Notes: generated from the sequence alone by a model not told the origin. 33,444 bases of DNA from Microcoleus sp. FACHB-DQ6 (GCA_014695175.1 JACJNV010000140.1:1-33444); one strand, 5' to 3'. Shown: positions 7,370 through 16,946, counted from the first letter of the stretch. Program-made: numbers and translations.

Positions 7370-7510
7370 CGAGTCTAGATCCCCCTAAATCCCCCTTAAT
7401 AAGGGGGACTTTGAGAATACTTCTTGTGTCCCCCCTTCCTTATTAAGGGGTACTTTAAGAACACTCTTGTCCCCCCCTTATTAAGGGGGGTTAGGGGGGA
7501 TCGAGACTTC
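7370..7510. repeat. Palindromic CCCCCTTAATAAGGGGG element between sufB and sufC
   Basis: The 343-bp gap between sufB and sufC holds a long inverted repeat: GATCCCCCTAAATCCCCC near 7378 is answered by GGGGGGTTAGGGGGGATC near 7485-7502. Smaller palindromes CCCCCTTAATAAGGGGG and CCTTATTAAGG lie inside. It has no coding capacity and looks like a non-autonomous repeat (MITE-like). It could form a strong RNA hairpin that partly uncouples sufB from sufCDS. The rest of the gap shows only the sufC ribosome-binding region. Confidence 0.75.
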
Positions 7511-7629
7511 GATACAAACAAGAGAGACGGTAGGTTTAACTTTAAGTGGTCAGCAATAGCCAGAGCCTAGGAACGAGAAGAACCAGAAGAAAAAACTGTA
7601 AAGTGCATTGAGGAAAAGGACAAAAATAG

Positions 7630-8421
7630 ATGATTGTAGAAAATAGTCAAGTGGTGCTATCCGTCCGCGATTTAACTGCGAATGTGGAAGATACCCAAAT
7701 CCTTAAGGGTTTGAATCTGGAAATTAAATCGGGTGAAATTCACGCGATTATGGGCCCGAACGGTTCGGGAAAAAGCACTTTATCCAAAATATTAGCCGGC
7801 CATCCTGCTTATACGGTAACGGGTGGAGAAGTTACTTTTCTTGGTCAAAATTTGCTGGAATTACCGCCGGAAGAACGTTCTTTGGCGGGCGTATTTCTGG
7901 CTTTCCAATATCCTTTGGAAATTCCCGGCGTTAGCAATCTGGATTTCTTGCGCGTGGCTTACAACTCTCACCGCAAACATCGCGGCTTGGAAGAATTGGA
8001 TGCTTTTGATTTCCAAGATTTAATCGAGGAAAAGCTGGATATTGTCAAGATGAATGATTCTTTTTTAGGCCGCAGCGTTAATGAGGGTTTTTCCGGCGGC
8101 GAGAAAAAGCGCAATGAGATTTTGCAAATGGCGTTGTTGGAACCGAAGTTAGCTATTTTAGACGAGACTGATTCGGGTTTGGATATCGACGCTCTCAAAA
8201 TTGTCGCCGGCGGTGTGAATCAGTTGTCAACTGCTGAAAATTCGATGTTGGTGATTACTCACTATCAGCGGTTGCTCAATTACATTATTCCTGATTTTAT
8301 TCACGTCATGGAAGGCGGCAGAATTATCGCGACTGGCCCGAAAGAGTTGGCGCTGGAATTGGAAGAGCGCGGTTATGACTGGGTTGTGGAAGAGGAAGCA
8401 GCAGGAGTAGGCGCGCGATGA
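7630..8421 (+). CDS. sufC: SufC, ABC ATPase of the SufBCD complex
   Basis: 263 residues, usual for SufC. Walker A is GPNGSGKST, the ABC signature is FSGGEKKR and Walker B is [12 protein letters not shown]. The last is diagnostic, because SufC has an ETDSGLD stretch where most transporters have EPTSALD. It has no membrane domain and powers conformational change of SufBC2D. AGGAAAAGG precedes the ATG. The stop overlaps the sufD start (ATGA), indicating translational coupling. Confidence 0.97.
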   Translation: MIVENSQVVLSVRDLTANVEDTQILKGLNLEIKSGEIHAIMGPNGSGKSTLSKILAGHPAYTVTGGEVTFLGQNLLELPPEERSLAGVFLAFQYPLEIPGVSNLDFLRVAYNSHRKHRGLEELDAFDFQDLIEEKLDIVKMNDSFLGRSVNEGFSGGEKKRNEILQMALLEPKLAILDETDSGLDIDALKIVAGGVNQLSTAENSMLVITHYQRLLNYIIPDFIHVMEGGRIIATGPKELALELEERGYDWVVEEEAAGVGAR

Positions 8422-9782
8422 TGAATACGCAAGTTGCTAGTAGGGAAATGTTTTTGACTGATTTGGTTAATCAGTGCGGCAAGTTGGGCGCCGCTAATAA
8501 CGAAAGTTCTGCTTACGGGCTGCAGGATTTGCGGGATGCGGCGACTGAATACGTGCTTTCTTCGACTTTTCCGACGGTGAAGGATGAAGAATGGCGCTTT
8601 ACTGATTTGTCGGCGGTGTTGCAAATTCCTTTTCATATACCGCAGAGCAATCAGTCAAAAGTTAAGCTGGCTGATATCATTATGCCTGTGAAAAATCGGG
8701 ATGATTTACCATTAAGATTGGTATTTGTCAACGGTTTTTATGCGCCGGATTTGTCAACGGTGGAGTCGTTGGTTTTGCCGAATTTGCTGTTAGCGGAGCC
8801 CTCGAAGAGGATCGACTTTTACGCAGGTAATCTATCCAATGTACCCGAAAAATATCAAGGACGCATCAGCGATGTTTTGAGCAAGCACAGACAGCAAACC
8901 GAGGTGTTTACCGCGCTGAATACTGCGGGTTTGGCGGATTCTGCGGTGGTGTTCGTGCCGGCCAATATGTCTATCGACCTTCCGATTCACTTGCTGTTCC
9001 TGACAGCGCCTGGTGCATCTCCCACAATGTGCCAGCCGCACTGCTTAATTATAGCTGAGCCTGGAAGCAGCATGACCCTGGTTGAGGATTACGCAACTAT
9101 CGGTAATGTCGCTGCATTTACGAATGCTGTAACCGATGTTGTTGTCGGCGAAAACGCTACTGTGAATCATGTTCGGCTGCAGCGGGAAGGTGGAGAGGTT
9201 GTTCATATCGGCAAAAGTGCGATCGAACAATCTCGCAACAGCCGTTATACTTGCCATGCTATCAGTTTGGGAGGCAAAATATCGCGGCACAATTTAGAAG
9301 TTTTTCAGCGCGGCGAAGCCACTGAAACAACTTTAAACGGCTTAAGCGTAGCCTTTGGGGAACAGTTGGCGGACACTCACAGTTTAATCGATTTTAATTA
9401 CCCTCACGGTACAAGCCGCCAATTGCACAAGTGCATTATCGGTAACAAAGCTCGTGCTGTATTTAACGGCAAAGTTTTCGTTCGCAAAGCCGCACAATTA
9501 ACAGATGCCGGACAGTTGAGCCGGAATTTGTTGCTGTCGCCGAGGGCCCGCGTAGATACCAAACCGCAGTTAGAAATTGTGGCCGACAACGTTAAATGTT
9601 CCCACGGTGCAACTGTCAGTCAATTAGAAGATGATGAACTTTTCTACTTGCAAAGTCGCGGTTTGGATTTAGAAAGAAGCCGCTATTTACTAATCGATGC
9701 TTTTGCAGCAGAAATTCTCAATCAGTTGCCAATTGCAGGTGTGGCGAAAATGCTTTCAACCTGCATGGCTATCCAAGCATAA
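8418..9782 (+). CDS. sufD: SufD, Fe-S assembly scaffold subunit
   Basis: 454 residues, a SufB paralogue. The N-terminal part is helical and includes [13 protein letters not shown], typical of SufD. The C-terminal beta-helix includes [13 protein letters not shown] and the conserved block [20 protein letters not shown] then [24 protein letters not shown]. The start overlaps the sufC stop by four bases; the next codon is also ATG, so either may be used. It heterodimerises with SufB. Confidence 0.96.
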   Translation: MMNTQVASREMFLTDLVNQCGKLGAANNESSAYGLQDLRDAATEYVLSSTFPTVKDEEWRFTDLSAVLQIPFHIPQSNQSKVKLADIIMPVKNRDDLPLRLVFVNGFYAPDLSTVESLVLPNLLLAEPSKRIDFYAGNLSNVPEKYQGRISDVLSKHRQQTEVFTALNTAGLADSAVVFVPANMSIDLPIHLLFLTAPGASPTMCQPHCLIIAEPGSSMTLVEDYATIGNVAAFTNAVTDVVVGENATVNHVRLQREGGEVVHIGKSAIEQSRNSRYTCHAISLGGKISRHNLEVFQRGEATETTLNGLSVAFGEQLADTHSLIDFNYPHGTSRQLHKCIIGNKARAVFNGKVFVRKAAQLTDAGQLSRNLLLSPRARVDTKPQLEIVADNVKCSHGATVSQLEDDELFYLQSRGLDLERSRYLLIDAFAAEILNQLPIAGVAKMLSTCMAIQA

Positions 9783-9793
9783 CTCATAAAGAT

Positions 9794-9910
9794 GAGGACA
9801 CAGCAATGCTGTGTCCCTACCACATCTTGCACCATGTTTAACAGCCTGTAGGGGCGGGTTTCACGAATAATAATTGCCTAAAACCAACAATCTCGTAAAC
9901 CCGCCCCCAC
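9794..9910. repeat. Two short palindromic repeats in the sufD-sufS gap
   Basis: A hairpin with GGACACAGCA paired to TGCTGTGTCC lies at 9796-9816. A second inverted repeat has GGGGCGGGTTT (9851-9861) paired with AAACCCGCCCC (9897-9907). The first belongs to the same family as 14834-14854. They occupy nearly all of the gap between sufD and the chosen sufS start. Confidence 0.7.
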
Positions 9911-9939
9911 GCAACGACAAATCACTAACTTCAAAATTT

Positions 9940-11202
9940 ATGACACTTATTCAAGAAAAAACACTTGCATCAAAAGTTCGCGGCGACTTCCCAATTTTGA
10001 ATGAAAAAGTCAACGGCAAACCGCTAATTTATCTAGACAATGCAGCTACTTCTCAAAAACCCCTAGCTGTGCTCAACGCTTGGCGTGATTACTACGGACA
10101 ATACAATGCAAACGTGCACCGGGGCGCTCACACTCTCAGCGCCAAAGCTACTGATGCTTACGAAGGTGCTAGAGACAAAGTTGCTGCGTTTGTAAATGCG
10201 GCGTCGCGGCAAGAAATTGTCTATACTCGCAACGCCACCGAAGCGATTAACTTGGTTGCTTATTCTTGGGGCTTGAGCAATCTGCAAGCCGGAGATGAAA
10301 TTATCCTGTCGGTGATGGAACACCACAGCAATCTCGTTCCGTGGCAAATGATGGCTCAAAGAACCGGTGCGGTGCTGAAGTTTGTGGAGTTAACGGAAAC
10401 TAACGAGTTTGATTTGGAACAGTTTAAAACGCTGATTTCTCATAAAACTAAATTGGTGTCAACTGTTCACGTTTCTAATACTTTGGGCTGCATCAGTCCA
10501 GTCAAAGAAATCTGCAAGATTGCCCACAGTTTCGGGGCCAGAGTTTTAATTGATGCTTGCCAAAGCGTGCCGCACATGATAGTAGACGTGCAAGCAATAG
10601 ATTGCGATTGGCTGGTTGCTTCCGGTCACAAAATGTGCGCTCCGACTGGCATCGGTTTTCTGTACGGTAAGCTGGACTTGCTGAGAGAAATGCCTCCGTT
10701 TTTCGGCGGCGGCGAGATGATTGCTGACGTGTTTCTCGATTATTCCACCTATGCCGATTTGCCGCACAAATTTGAAGCCGGCACGCCTGCGATCGGAGAG
10801 GCGATCGCCCTTGGTGCAGCAATCGATTATCTTAGTAACATTGGCATGGATAAGATTCACGCTTGCGAAGCTGAATTAACGGCTTATATGTTCCAACAAT
10901 TGCGGCAAATTCCAGAAATCAAAATTTACGGGCCACAACCAGACAGCAACGGCGAAGGTAGGGCAGCTTTGGCGGCCTTTACAGCCGGAGAAATTCACCC
11001 TCAAGACTTGTCTACCCTGTTAGATCAGGAGGGAGTCGCGATTCGTTCCGGACATCACTGCACGCAAGCTTTGCACCGCTATTTGAACGTTTCATCTACT
11101 GCCAGAGCGAGTTTGTATTTTTACAATACTCGCGAGGAGATTGATGTGTTTGTGAAAGCGTTGAAAGAGACGATCGACTTTTTTGGTGGGATTATGGGAT
11201 AA
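9940..11202 (+). CDS. sufS: SufS, group II cysteine desulfurase
   Basis: 420 residues from the ATG at 9940. An upstream in-frame start at 9874 is rejected because its extra 22 codons lie in a palindromic repeat and SufS is usually 405-420 residues. The PLP lysine is in [10 protein letters not shown] (Lys231) and the catalytic cysteine in RSGHHCTQ (Cys374), with the SGHHC context of SufS. Other PLP-site motifs are [10 protein letters not shown] and [10 protein letters not shown]. It removes sulfur from cysteine for the SufBCD scaffold. Last gene of the suf cluster, followed by a strong terminator; no sufE or sufU lies beside it. Confidence 0.96.
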   Translation: MTLIQEKTLASKVRGDFPILNEKVNGKPLIYLDNAATSQKPLAVLNAWRDYYGQYNANVHRGAHTLSAKATDAYEGARDKVAAFVNAASRQEIVYTRNATEAINLVAYSWGLSNLQAGDEIILSVMEHHSNLVPWQMMAQRTGAVLKFVELTETNEFDLEQFKTLISHKTKLVSTVHVSNTLGCISPVKEICKIAHSFGARVLIDACQSVPHMIVDVQAIDCDWLVASGHKMCAPTGIGFLYGKLDLLREMPPFFGGGEMIADVFLDYSTYADLPHKFEAGTPAIGEAIALGAAIDYLSNIGMDKIHACEAELTAYMFQQLRQIPEIKIYGPQPDSNGEGRAALAAFTAGEIHPQDLSTLLDQEGVAIRSGHHCTQALHRYLNVSSTARASLYFYNTREEIDVFVKALKETIDFFGGIMG

Positions 11203-11206
11203 GTTG

Positions 11207-11249
11207 CTGAGGTGGGTATTTGCCCACCTCAGTTACCAATTTTTTTTTC
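11207..11249 (+). terminator. Rho-independent terminator after sufS
   Basis: CTGAGGTGGG, a short loop, then CCCACCTCAG, followed by TTACCAA and eight or more T. It starts about 5 bp past the sufS stop and closes the suf cluster. Confidence 0.92.
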
Positions 11250-11267
11250 ACGGTTAAGTTTAGCAGA

Positions 11268-12029
11268 ATGCCTTTTACACTCGCACATCCAATCGCAGCA
11301 GTTCCAATCTGGTTGCTATCTAAACGAAAATTGGATCTGTTAGCTCTCGCAATTGGGACAATGATACCCGATTTGCAATATTTTATCGCCCTGAAGCCAG
11401 TCAGAACGATCGGACACAGTTTGCCAGGAGTCTTCATCGAAGGTTTGCCCTGTTCGCTAGTTCTTTTGCTAGTGTTTCACTGGGTTTTAAAGTATCCGCT
11501 ACTGGCACTTGCTCCCTCGTACGTAGCCGATAGACTGCCACCTATTGGGCGATTTTCCCTCTTCCCATTCTCACAATTTTTAATAATTATAGCATCGATC
11601 GCGATCGGCGGAATAAGTCATATTTTGTGGGATGATTTCACTCATTCAACAGGGTGGTTTGTCGTCAGATTTCCACTGTTGCAATTTCAGATTTTCTCCC
11701 TGCCGCTTTACAAATTACTTCAATATGGAAGTGGCATATTCGGACTCTGCGGTTTGTCGATTTGGTTCTTGGTGTGGTTGCTAAAAACTCAACCTCGCCA
11801 AAGTAAACAAGCGCTGCCTGTGCGCTGGAAACTATTAGCAACTAGCTGCATTTTGCTGACCTCTTGTATCTTGGCATTAATTGCTGTAAAGTTGCACATA
11901 GCTGAGGATGGAAGTTTTTCTGGCATTGTTGTTAGAGCAGTTATTGGTTCTATTTCTGGGTTATTTCTCGGTTGTTTGTTCTACTCGGCTTTATTCTGGA
12001 AGATCAAAGGTTTTCAGAAATTAAATTAG
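11268..12029 (+). CDS. DUF4184-type membrane protein
   Basis: 253 residues from the ATG at 11268. A TTG at 11220 in the same frame lies inside the sufS terminator and is rejected. It begins MPFTLAHPIAAVPIW and continues with GTMIPDLQYF and ISHILWDDFTHSTG. These His/Asp-rich blocks between membrane helices are typical of DUF4184 proteins and recall metal-dependent membrane hydrolases. About six hydrophobic segments are visible. Function unknown. It stands alone on the plus strand. Confidence 0.8.
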   Translation: MPFTLAHPIAAVPIWLLSKRKLDLLALAIGTMIPDLQYFIALKPVRTIGHSLPGVFIEGLPCSLVLLLVFHWVLKYPLLALAPSYVADRLPPIGRFSLFPFSQFLIIIASIAIGGISHILWDDFTHSTGWFVVRFPLLQFQIFSLPLYKLLQYGSGIFGLCGLSIWFLVWLLKTQPRQSKQALPVRWKLLATSCILLTSCILALIAVKLHIAEDGSFSGIVVRAVIGSISGLFLGCLFYSALFWKIKGFQKLN

Positions 12030-12159
12030 AACTTGGGTGATACGGAAAATTATAGATGTCAGGTGATGCGATCGCTCTTTCTTCATCCGCGTCTATCCGC
12101 CTGCATCTGCGGTAAAAACAAGACCGTGAAGCGCAGCTATCCCGTAGAAAATCGCCCTT

Positions 12160-12215
12160 TTGATAGTATCTGGGCCTGTGGTAAAATAAAACTAGAGTTT
12201 TCTCAGCTCAAGGAG
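12160..12215 (+). promoter_or_regulatory. Promoter and ribosome-binding site of the Uma2-family gene
   Basis: TTGATA (12160-12165), a 16-bp spacer and TAAAAT (12182-12187), then AAGGAG about 8 bp before the ATG at 12224. Confidence 0.55.
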
Positions 12216-12223
12216 ATTTTGAG

Positions 12224-12856
12224 ATGATTGCTACTACTTCAATTTTAGCCGAACAGAGAACACTGCTAGAAAACATTAGCTGGTCAACCTTTGAAACGTT
12301 GCTCAAAGAAATAGGCAGTCGCCGAGGTTATCGCATAGCTTATGATAACGGGATGTTGGAAATTATGAGTCCTTTATACGAACATGAAAATCCCAAGATT
12401 CAGTCCGATCGCTTCATGTTCATTTTAGCAGAAGAACTCGGCATTGAAATCAAAAGTGCTGGCTCAATGACTCTCAAGCAAGAACAAGCTAAAAAGGGGA
12501 TAGAACCTGACAATTGTTATTATATCCAAAGTGAACCAGCAGTCAGAGGCAGGCAAGAACTAGACTTAGAAACTGCCCCTCCGCCCGACTTGGCAATTGA
12601 AATAGATATTACCAGCAGTTCAGTTAATAAGTTGGCAATTTACTCGGCACTTGGCGTACCCGAACTCTGGAGATATAACGGGCGAGTTTTAAAATTTTAT
12701 CAGTTAGCTTCTGAGGAGTATGTTGAATGCAATTTCAGTATTGCTTTTCCCTTTTTATCATCAACAGAAATGAGTAGGTTTTTTGAGCAGACTAAAACAA
12801 TGGGAGAAATTGCATTACTGAAATCATTTAGAATTTGGGTTAGGGAAAAAATCTAA
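12224..12856 (+). CDS. Uma2-family (DUF820) endonuclease-like protein
   Basis: 210 residues. It shows the restriction-endonuclease-like fold blocks of this family: an N-terminal helix with WSTFETLLKEIG, YDNGMLEIMSP, the acidic pair in GIEPDNCYYI, and PPDLAIEIDITSSS, then PELWRYNGR. The Asp and Glu residues of EPDNCYY and DLAIEID fit a PD-(D/E)xK active site. Uma2-type proteins are very numerous in filamentous cyanobacteria, many linked to mobile DNA; their role is not established. It has its own promoter and ribosome-binding site. Copies of short 'tccgcgt' style cyanobacterial intergenic repeats lie on both sides. Confidence 0.85.
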   Translation: MIATTSILAEQRTLLENISWSTFETLLKEIGSRRGYRIAYDNGMLEIMSPLYEHENPKIQSDRFMFILAEELGIEIKSAGSMTLKQEQAKKGIEPDNCYYIQSEPAVRGRQELDLETAPPPDLAIEIDITSSSVNKLAIYSALGVPELWRYNGRVLKFYQLASEEYVECNFSIAFPFLSSTEMSRFFEQTKTMGEIALLKSFRIWVREKI

Positions 12857-12957
12857 AGCGGTGAATATCGCCCTTTCGTGCATCCGCGTTCATTGTGGCA
12901 CGGGCGTCCCGCCTGTAAAAAATATGCGGTTTAACAAAAGAGCGATCGCCCAACTAA

Positions 12958-13782
12958 CTAAAACTCCCTAATCTCAGGATGAACAAACTGATAACCAGCA
13001 GCCTTAATCTTTTGATTCGACACCCTCGCATTATAAGGCCGCACGCTAGGACTTCCATCCCAAGAAACTTTAGGCAGATTGTGAGTTTCAAAAATGCGAT
13101 CGAGCAATTCACCACTGGATAGCGACACATCCCCGACTAAATTGTAAATTCCCTGCAATCGATTTTCCAAAGCAAAAGTTAACCCCCCAACAATATCATC
13201 TCGATGCACCCAATTAGTAGCATCTTCCCCCCTACCGGGACGAGTGCTCCCAGCCCAGCCTCCAAAGATTTTAACTAATTCTCGCCCTGGCCCATAAATT
13301 CCTCCCAAACGGAGAATGCAGACTTGAAGATTGGGACTCGATGCTGCTAATAAAACCCGTTCTGTTTCTGCGAGAATTTCACCATTTGGATTAGCTGGTG
13401 CGACTGGTGATTCTTCATTTACCAATTCACCTTGGCGATCGCCATACACAGAATAAGTACCCGTATAAATAACCTGCTTTACTGTCGGTATCTGCTGTAA
13501 AACCGATACTAAAGTTGTCGCAGTATCTAAATAACTTTCCCTATAAGCATGAGGATTTCGGGCACCGACGCACAGCATAACAGCATCTTGTTCTTGCAAT
13601 ACAGCCGTCATTGCATCTTTGTCATTTCCTTTGAGCACGGCTACCCGCTGCGCGACACCCTCCAATTCAACTACTCGCGTCGCCGTGGTAGTTGTCGCCG
13701 TCACGGTACAATCAGATTTGCCGCGTAAATGTTTGGCTGTCGCAGTACCCACATAGCCGCAGCCGACGATCGCAACTTTCAT
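12958..13782 (-). CDS. NAD(P)-dependent epimerase/dehydratase-like protein (extended SDR)
   Basis: 274 residues. The Rossmann motif is at the N-terminus (VAIVGCGYVGTATA). YTGTYSVYGDRQGE follows in the position of the SDR active-site strand, then RLGGIYGPGRELV and NWVHRDDIVGG, both typical of nucleoside-sugar epimerase relatives. The usual catalytic YxxxK is not evident, so it may be an atypical or non-catalytic member. Substrate unknown. It stands alone on the minus strand between two plus-strand genes. Confidence 0.85.
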   Translation of the reverse strand: MKVAIVGCGYVGTATAKHLRGKSDCTVTATTTTATRVVELEGVAQRVAVLKGNDKDAMTAVLQEQDAVMLCVGARNPHAYRESYLDTATTLVSVLQQIPTVKQVIYTGTYSVYGDRQGELVNEESPVAPANPNGEILAETERVLLAASSPNLQVCILRLGGIYGPGRELVKIFGGWAGSTRPGRGEDATNWVHRDDIVGGLTFALENRLQGIYNLVGDVSLSSGELLDRIFETHNLPKVSWDGSPSVRPYNARVSNQKIKAAGYQFVHPEIREF

Positions 13783-13890
13783 AAAAAATTCTCCATTGTG
13801 TCATCCTCTCTAAAATTATTGCCGGTTTCTGAAATCATGGCGCGCTGAGTTTTGTGGTAAAATGCAAAGCGTCGCGATCGAAGTACCATC

Positions 13891-14742
13891 ATGTCCGAGA
13901 GAGATATTTTTGCCACCTCCTCAGAAAGCGAACTTTTAGCTTTTTATGGTTCTTTGTTTGCGATCGCAGCCGCCGATGGTTCCGTTGATATTGACGAACT
14001 AGATTTGTTGTTTAAAACCATAAATTTAGACAAATTTTCTGAGTCTGCAAAGACTCAAATCCAATCCTACACAGCCAGTCCCCCATCACTCAGCGAGTGT
14101 TTGCAAACACTCAGCCAGTCAGAAGAACCGCTGCGTTTGGGAGTCATGTATTTTTTAATTAACATTGCTGGGGCCAATAAGACGCTGCATCCCCGAGAAA
14201 GCGACGCCATCCAATCCGCAAAAAAACTGCTGGCGGTTTCCGAAGTGCAAATCCAAGCCATGCAGGAATTCATCGCAGACATGAAACAACTACGGGAGGC
14301 CGCCCCTAATAAAAATCAGGCATCAGCATCCTTCAATGCGGCTGTTTCCCACCTTAAAAATAAGGGCATTCCTCTCGACTTGATCGACCCAAAAGCAACC
14401 ACAACCAACCTCAGCAACCCCAAAATCAACTATTCAGATGAAAGTTTTTGGGTTAAACTTAAAAAGTTTGCTTTAACCGCAGGAAGAGAAGTAGTTGAAA
14501 AAGCTTTGATTCTCTACTATACGGCTCAGAACCCAAACGTGCCTGCTTGGGCAAAAGGAGTTGTAGTTGGAGCTTTGACCTATTTTATATCTCCCCTCGA
14601 TGCCATTCCCGATATATTAGTCGGTATCGGATTTACCGACGATTTGGGAGTATTGCTGGCGGCAATAGCTACTGTTTCAGTATACATTAATGCTGATACT
14701 AAAGAACAAGCAAAACAAAAAATGAAAGATTGGTTTGGCTAA
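13891..14742 (+). CDS. TerB-like plus DUF1232 (YkvA-type) protein
   Basis: 283 residues with two domains. The first (about 10-135) resembles TerB: LLAFYGSLFAIAAADGSVDIDELDLL, with the acidic ADGSVDxDE motif seen in metal-binding TerB-type domains. The second (about 205-265) is DUF1232: ALILYYTAQNPNVPAWAKG then LTYFISPLDAIPDILVGIGF, followed by a hydrophobic segment, probably membrane-associated. About 50 polar residues link them. A -10-like TAAAAT is about 30 bp upstream. Function unknown; similar proteins are common in cyanobacteria. Confidence 0.8.
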   Translation: MSERDIFATSSESELLAFYGSLFAIAAADGSVDIDELDLLFKTINLDKFSESAKTQIQSYTASPPSLSECLQTLSQSEEPLRLGVMYFLINIAGANKTLHPRESDAIQSAKKLLAVSEVQIQAMQEFIADMKQLREAAPNKNQASASFNAAVSHLKNKGIPLDLIDPKATTTNLSNPKINYSDESFWVKLKKFALTAGREVVEKALILYYTAQNPNVPAWAKGVVVGALTYFISPLDAIPDILVGIGFTDDLGVLLAAIATVSVYINADTKEQAKQKMKDWFG

Positions 14743-14833
14743 TAATATGATGTCTGGTCGATCGTATTGCTTCCGTCTGCATCGGAATAATATAACCTGA
14801 ATAATATAGCAGTTTTCAATCGGATAAAAGAGA

Positions 14834-14854
14834 GGACACGGCAGTGCCGTGTCC
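14834..14854. repeat. GGACACGGCAGTGCCGTGTCC hairpin repeat
   Basis: A palindrome between the DUF1232 gene and the FmdB-like gene; its arms are GGACACGGCA and TGCCGTGTCC. It is the same family as 9796-9816, including the flanking GA before and CTACC after. The two copies differ by paired changes that keep the stem. Confidence 0.7.
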
Positions 14855-14905
14855 CTACCGAATATCTGTAATTCACTCAACTGAAAACTTGATTATTGTG
14901 AGTTC

Positions 14906-15220
14906 TCAGTCTTTAAGCGGCTTGCCATCTCGATTGACAATACGGCTTTCACCATCCTTAGCCGTGACATTTTCATAAACCCCTTCATCCCGCTTCACGT
15001 ACTTGCTGAAACCCGAACTTTTATAATCGGTGTCGGATGTCGGCTTCATCAACCTCGGAGCGCTCAGCAGTCGGCGTACCGGAGCATCTGCGGGAGTCTC
15101 CCCGGGTTCGCACTTAGCCAACTCGCACAGTTGACCCCAAGTCGAAACTTCCAGGTTCATGCTGTGCGAAACTTCTAACTGCTGGTTGTTTTCGGGACAC
15201 AAATAATCGTATACAGGCAT
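14906..15220 (-). CDS. FmdB-type zinc-ribbon relative
   Basis: 104 residues from the ATG at 15220, chosen because the family begins MPxYDY; the frame is open 14 codons further up. Sequence starts MPVYDYLCPENNQQLEVSHS. Canonical FmdB proteins have two CxxC knuckles. Here the first is reduced to CPEN and the second is CELAKC (spacing of four), so zinc binding is uncertain. The C-terminal region (SSGFSKYVKRDEGVYENVTA) is a cyanobacterial extension. Function unknown. Confidence 0.7.
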   Translation of the reverse strand: MPVYDYLCPENNQQLEVSHSMNLEVSTWGQLCELAKCEPGETPADAPVRRLLSAPRLMKPTSDTDYKSSGFSKYVKRDEGVYENVTAKDGESRIVNRDGKPLKD

Positions 15221-15589
15221 ACTAAGAATCTCGTTTGCAACTACTAAAATTACTAATTGCACGGTTATTGAGAATATTATAGCTCAACCTTACTAAAAAT
15301 TCAACCCTAAAAATCAAACTTTACTATTTTTAACGGTTGTTGAAACCTTAAATCAGCTATATTATTAACCCAGTGTGCTTGCTCCCGGATGCGATCGAGA
15401 CAAAGCCCAAAAGTACCCTACCCTGAAATCCTCTGACTCGATCGAACGATCGCACGATCGACGGCTAGCAAATGCCCGCAAGACTTCCCTCAATGTCGTC
15501 AAAGGATCGATCGTCATTTTCAGAATGTACGCAAATCACAGATTCTAAGTTTCAATTTTATTTATTTACTCACCAGCGAGGATTTACCG
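15221..15589. other. Intergenic region with CGATCG triplet
   Basis: Between the divergent FmdB-like and unrecognised genes. Three CGATCG hexamers occur at an exact 8-bp period (15439, 15447, 15455), followed by GGATCGATCGTC near 15503. CGATCG is the core of HIP1. Otherwise AT-rich; no gene seen. Confidence 0.5.
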
Positions 15590-16171
15590 ATGAGCGATTT
15601 CAAAGTTACACCAGAAGTAGAGCTGAACACAGCTCAAATGTTAGAGCGATACCAACTGCAAGATGAGACAAATCTGCGGCGTTGGGCAAAACTGCACGCC
15701 ATCAACAGCAGTCGCGGTTTCTTCTATCCCAGTGAAGTAGATTTGATGGATCACGCTCACCACCATCTTTACAATTTGGGAATGAGCATTGCTGACTACC
15801 AAAGTCTTTTAGATCGGCGCCGCAGCCATTCTCAGACATCAGGCGACCAAAATAAAACAGTAGCAAGTCAAGTTGCTGACGAAGCTTATGATGCCATAGA
15901 AACGCTGACAGAACAGTATGCTGAAGCTGTTGATTTAATGGGAGAACGCATTGCAGAGCATTTCATCGATGAACTCGATTTATCTGTGATGCGGCACCTT
16001 TCTCAAAAAGTGAAAGACCGCCGCAGTCTCAACGGTCAAACTAAAAAGCCTAACCGTTTTCTCCAAGTGATTAAAGCCGTGTTGCAACCGAGCAGCGAAA
16101 ATACGCTTCTGGTTCCCAAAAAAGAGGATGACTCTAGTTTAGAATTAGAACAGCATCATCGGCTCGGCTAG
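15590..16171 (+). CDS. Conserved-looking hypothetical protein
   Basis: 193 residues, soluble and mostly helical, no membrane helix or signal. It begins MSDFKVTPEVELNTAQMLER, has LMDHAHHHLYNLGMSIADYQ in the middle, and a helical stretch ADEAYDAIETLTEQYAEAV with acidic spacing. The C-terminal third is basic and polar. A start just upstream in another frame is not needed: GAGGATTTACCG precedes this ATG. I do not recognise the family; no function can be given. It is followed by a palindromic repeat at 16247. Confidence 0.7.
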   Translation: MSDFKVTPEVELNTAQMLERYQLQDETNLRRWAKLHAINSSRGFFYPSEVDLMDHAHHHLYNLGMSIADYQSLLDRRRSHSQTSGDQNKTVASQVADEAYDAIETLTEQYAEAVDLMGERIAEHFIDELDLSVMRHLSQKVKDRRSLNGQTKKPNRFLQVIKAVLQPSSENTLLVPKKEDDSSLELEQHHRLG

Positions 16172-16472
16172 TCGCCGATTTTTTGGAAAGACTAATAGAC
16201 TTTTTGTCAAATTTACTGGTCAAATTTACTGAAAAGCCCACCCTAACCCTCCCCTTGTCAAGGGGAGGGATCAAGAGTAAAAATTTTTATATTATGAAGC
16301 GGAATTGAAGAGAATAAATAGAGGTTTTCCAGAAGCCTAAATTACTTTTCAACTGATGTTGGGTTTCGCGAATCAGCCCAACCTAATATAACTGGGGACA
16401 GATGGCGCGATCGCCAAAATTAGAGATAATATCTGCTGAATTGAACCTGTCAACCTCGCCCAAGGTAAAAAA
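16172..16472. repeat. Intergenic region with CCCTCCCCTTG palindrome
   Basis: Positions 16247-16269 form a 23-nt hairpin, CCCTCCCCTT paired to AAGGGGAGGG. It is the same family as the core of the element at 21054-21159. The rest is AT-rich and ends with AAGG about 7 bp before the TspO gene. Confidence 0.65.
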
Positions 16473-16946
16473 ATGATTAAATCCTGGATGGTAATTGGAG
16501 GCGTCGCCTTGATAGTAGCACTAGCAGCTAACTTAATCCCGCCCAGCGACATCCAATGGTTCAATCGCTTGCAGCGTCCGAGATGGCTAGTATTTGAAAG
16601 AGCAATTCCCCTAATTTGGACAGTAATTTTTATTTGTGCAGCTTGGTCAGCAGTGATTGTTTGGGAAAAAGAACCGGGAACTCAGGAAACGTGGCTGAGA
16701 ATGGGTTTGTACCTGCTTTTAGAAATAGTAACTATGTCTTACACCTCGGTTATGTGCAAAGTTAGGAGCCTAAAAGTCGGCACAATAATCGGTGGAACGG
16801 GCGCTATTTTAAGCGTAATACTAGCTTTAAGTGTGTTGCAAGTTTCCGAGCCTGCCACCCTGTTATTGCTGCCTTACATACTTTGGAGTCCGATCGGCAC
16901 TTACACCACTTGGGTCATGATGCACCTCAATCCGGCGGATGTTTAG
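16473..16946 (+). CDS. TspO/MBR-family membrane protein
   Basis: 157 residues, five hydrophobic helices as in the tryptophan-rich sensory protein family. The loop WFNRLQRPRW then RAIPLIWTVIF matches the TspO pattern W-x4-KPxW ... P-x-WT, and LLLPYILWSPIGTYTTWVMMHLN matches the last helix. TspO proteins bind porphyrins and other tetrapyrroles in the membrane. The usual WxPP after the first loop is WLVF here, so it is a divergent member. Short form: TspO is often about 160 residues, so it is complete. Confidence 0.8.
   Translation: MIKSWMVIGGVALIVALAANLIPPSDIQWFNRLQRPRWLVFERAIPLIWTVIFICAAWSAVIVWEKEPGTQETWLRMGLYLLLEIVTMSYTSVMCKVRSLKVGTIIGGTGAILSVILALSVLQVSEPATLLLLPYILWSPIGTYTTWVMMHLNPADV

Noticed and set aside
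12033-12227. 64-codon open frame before the Uma2-family gene
   Set aside because: It covers intergenic repeats and the promoter; composition is unlike a protein.
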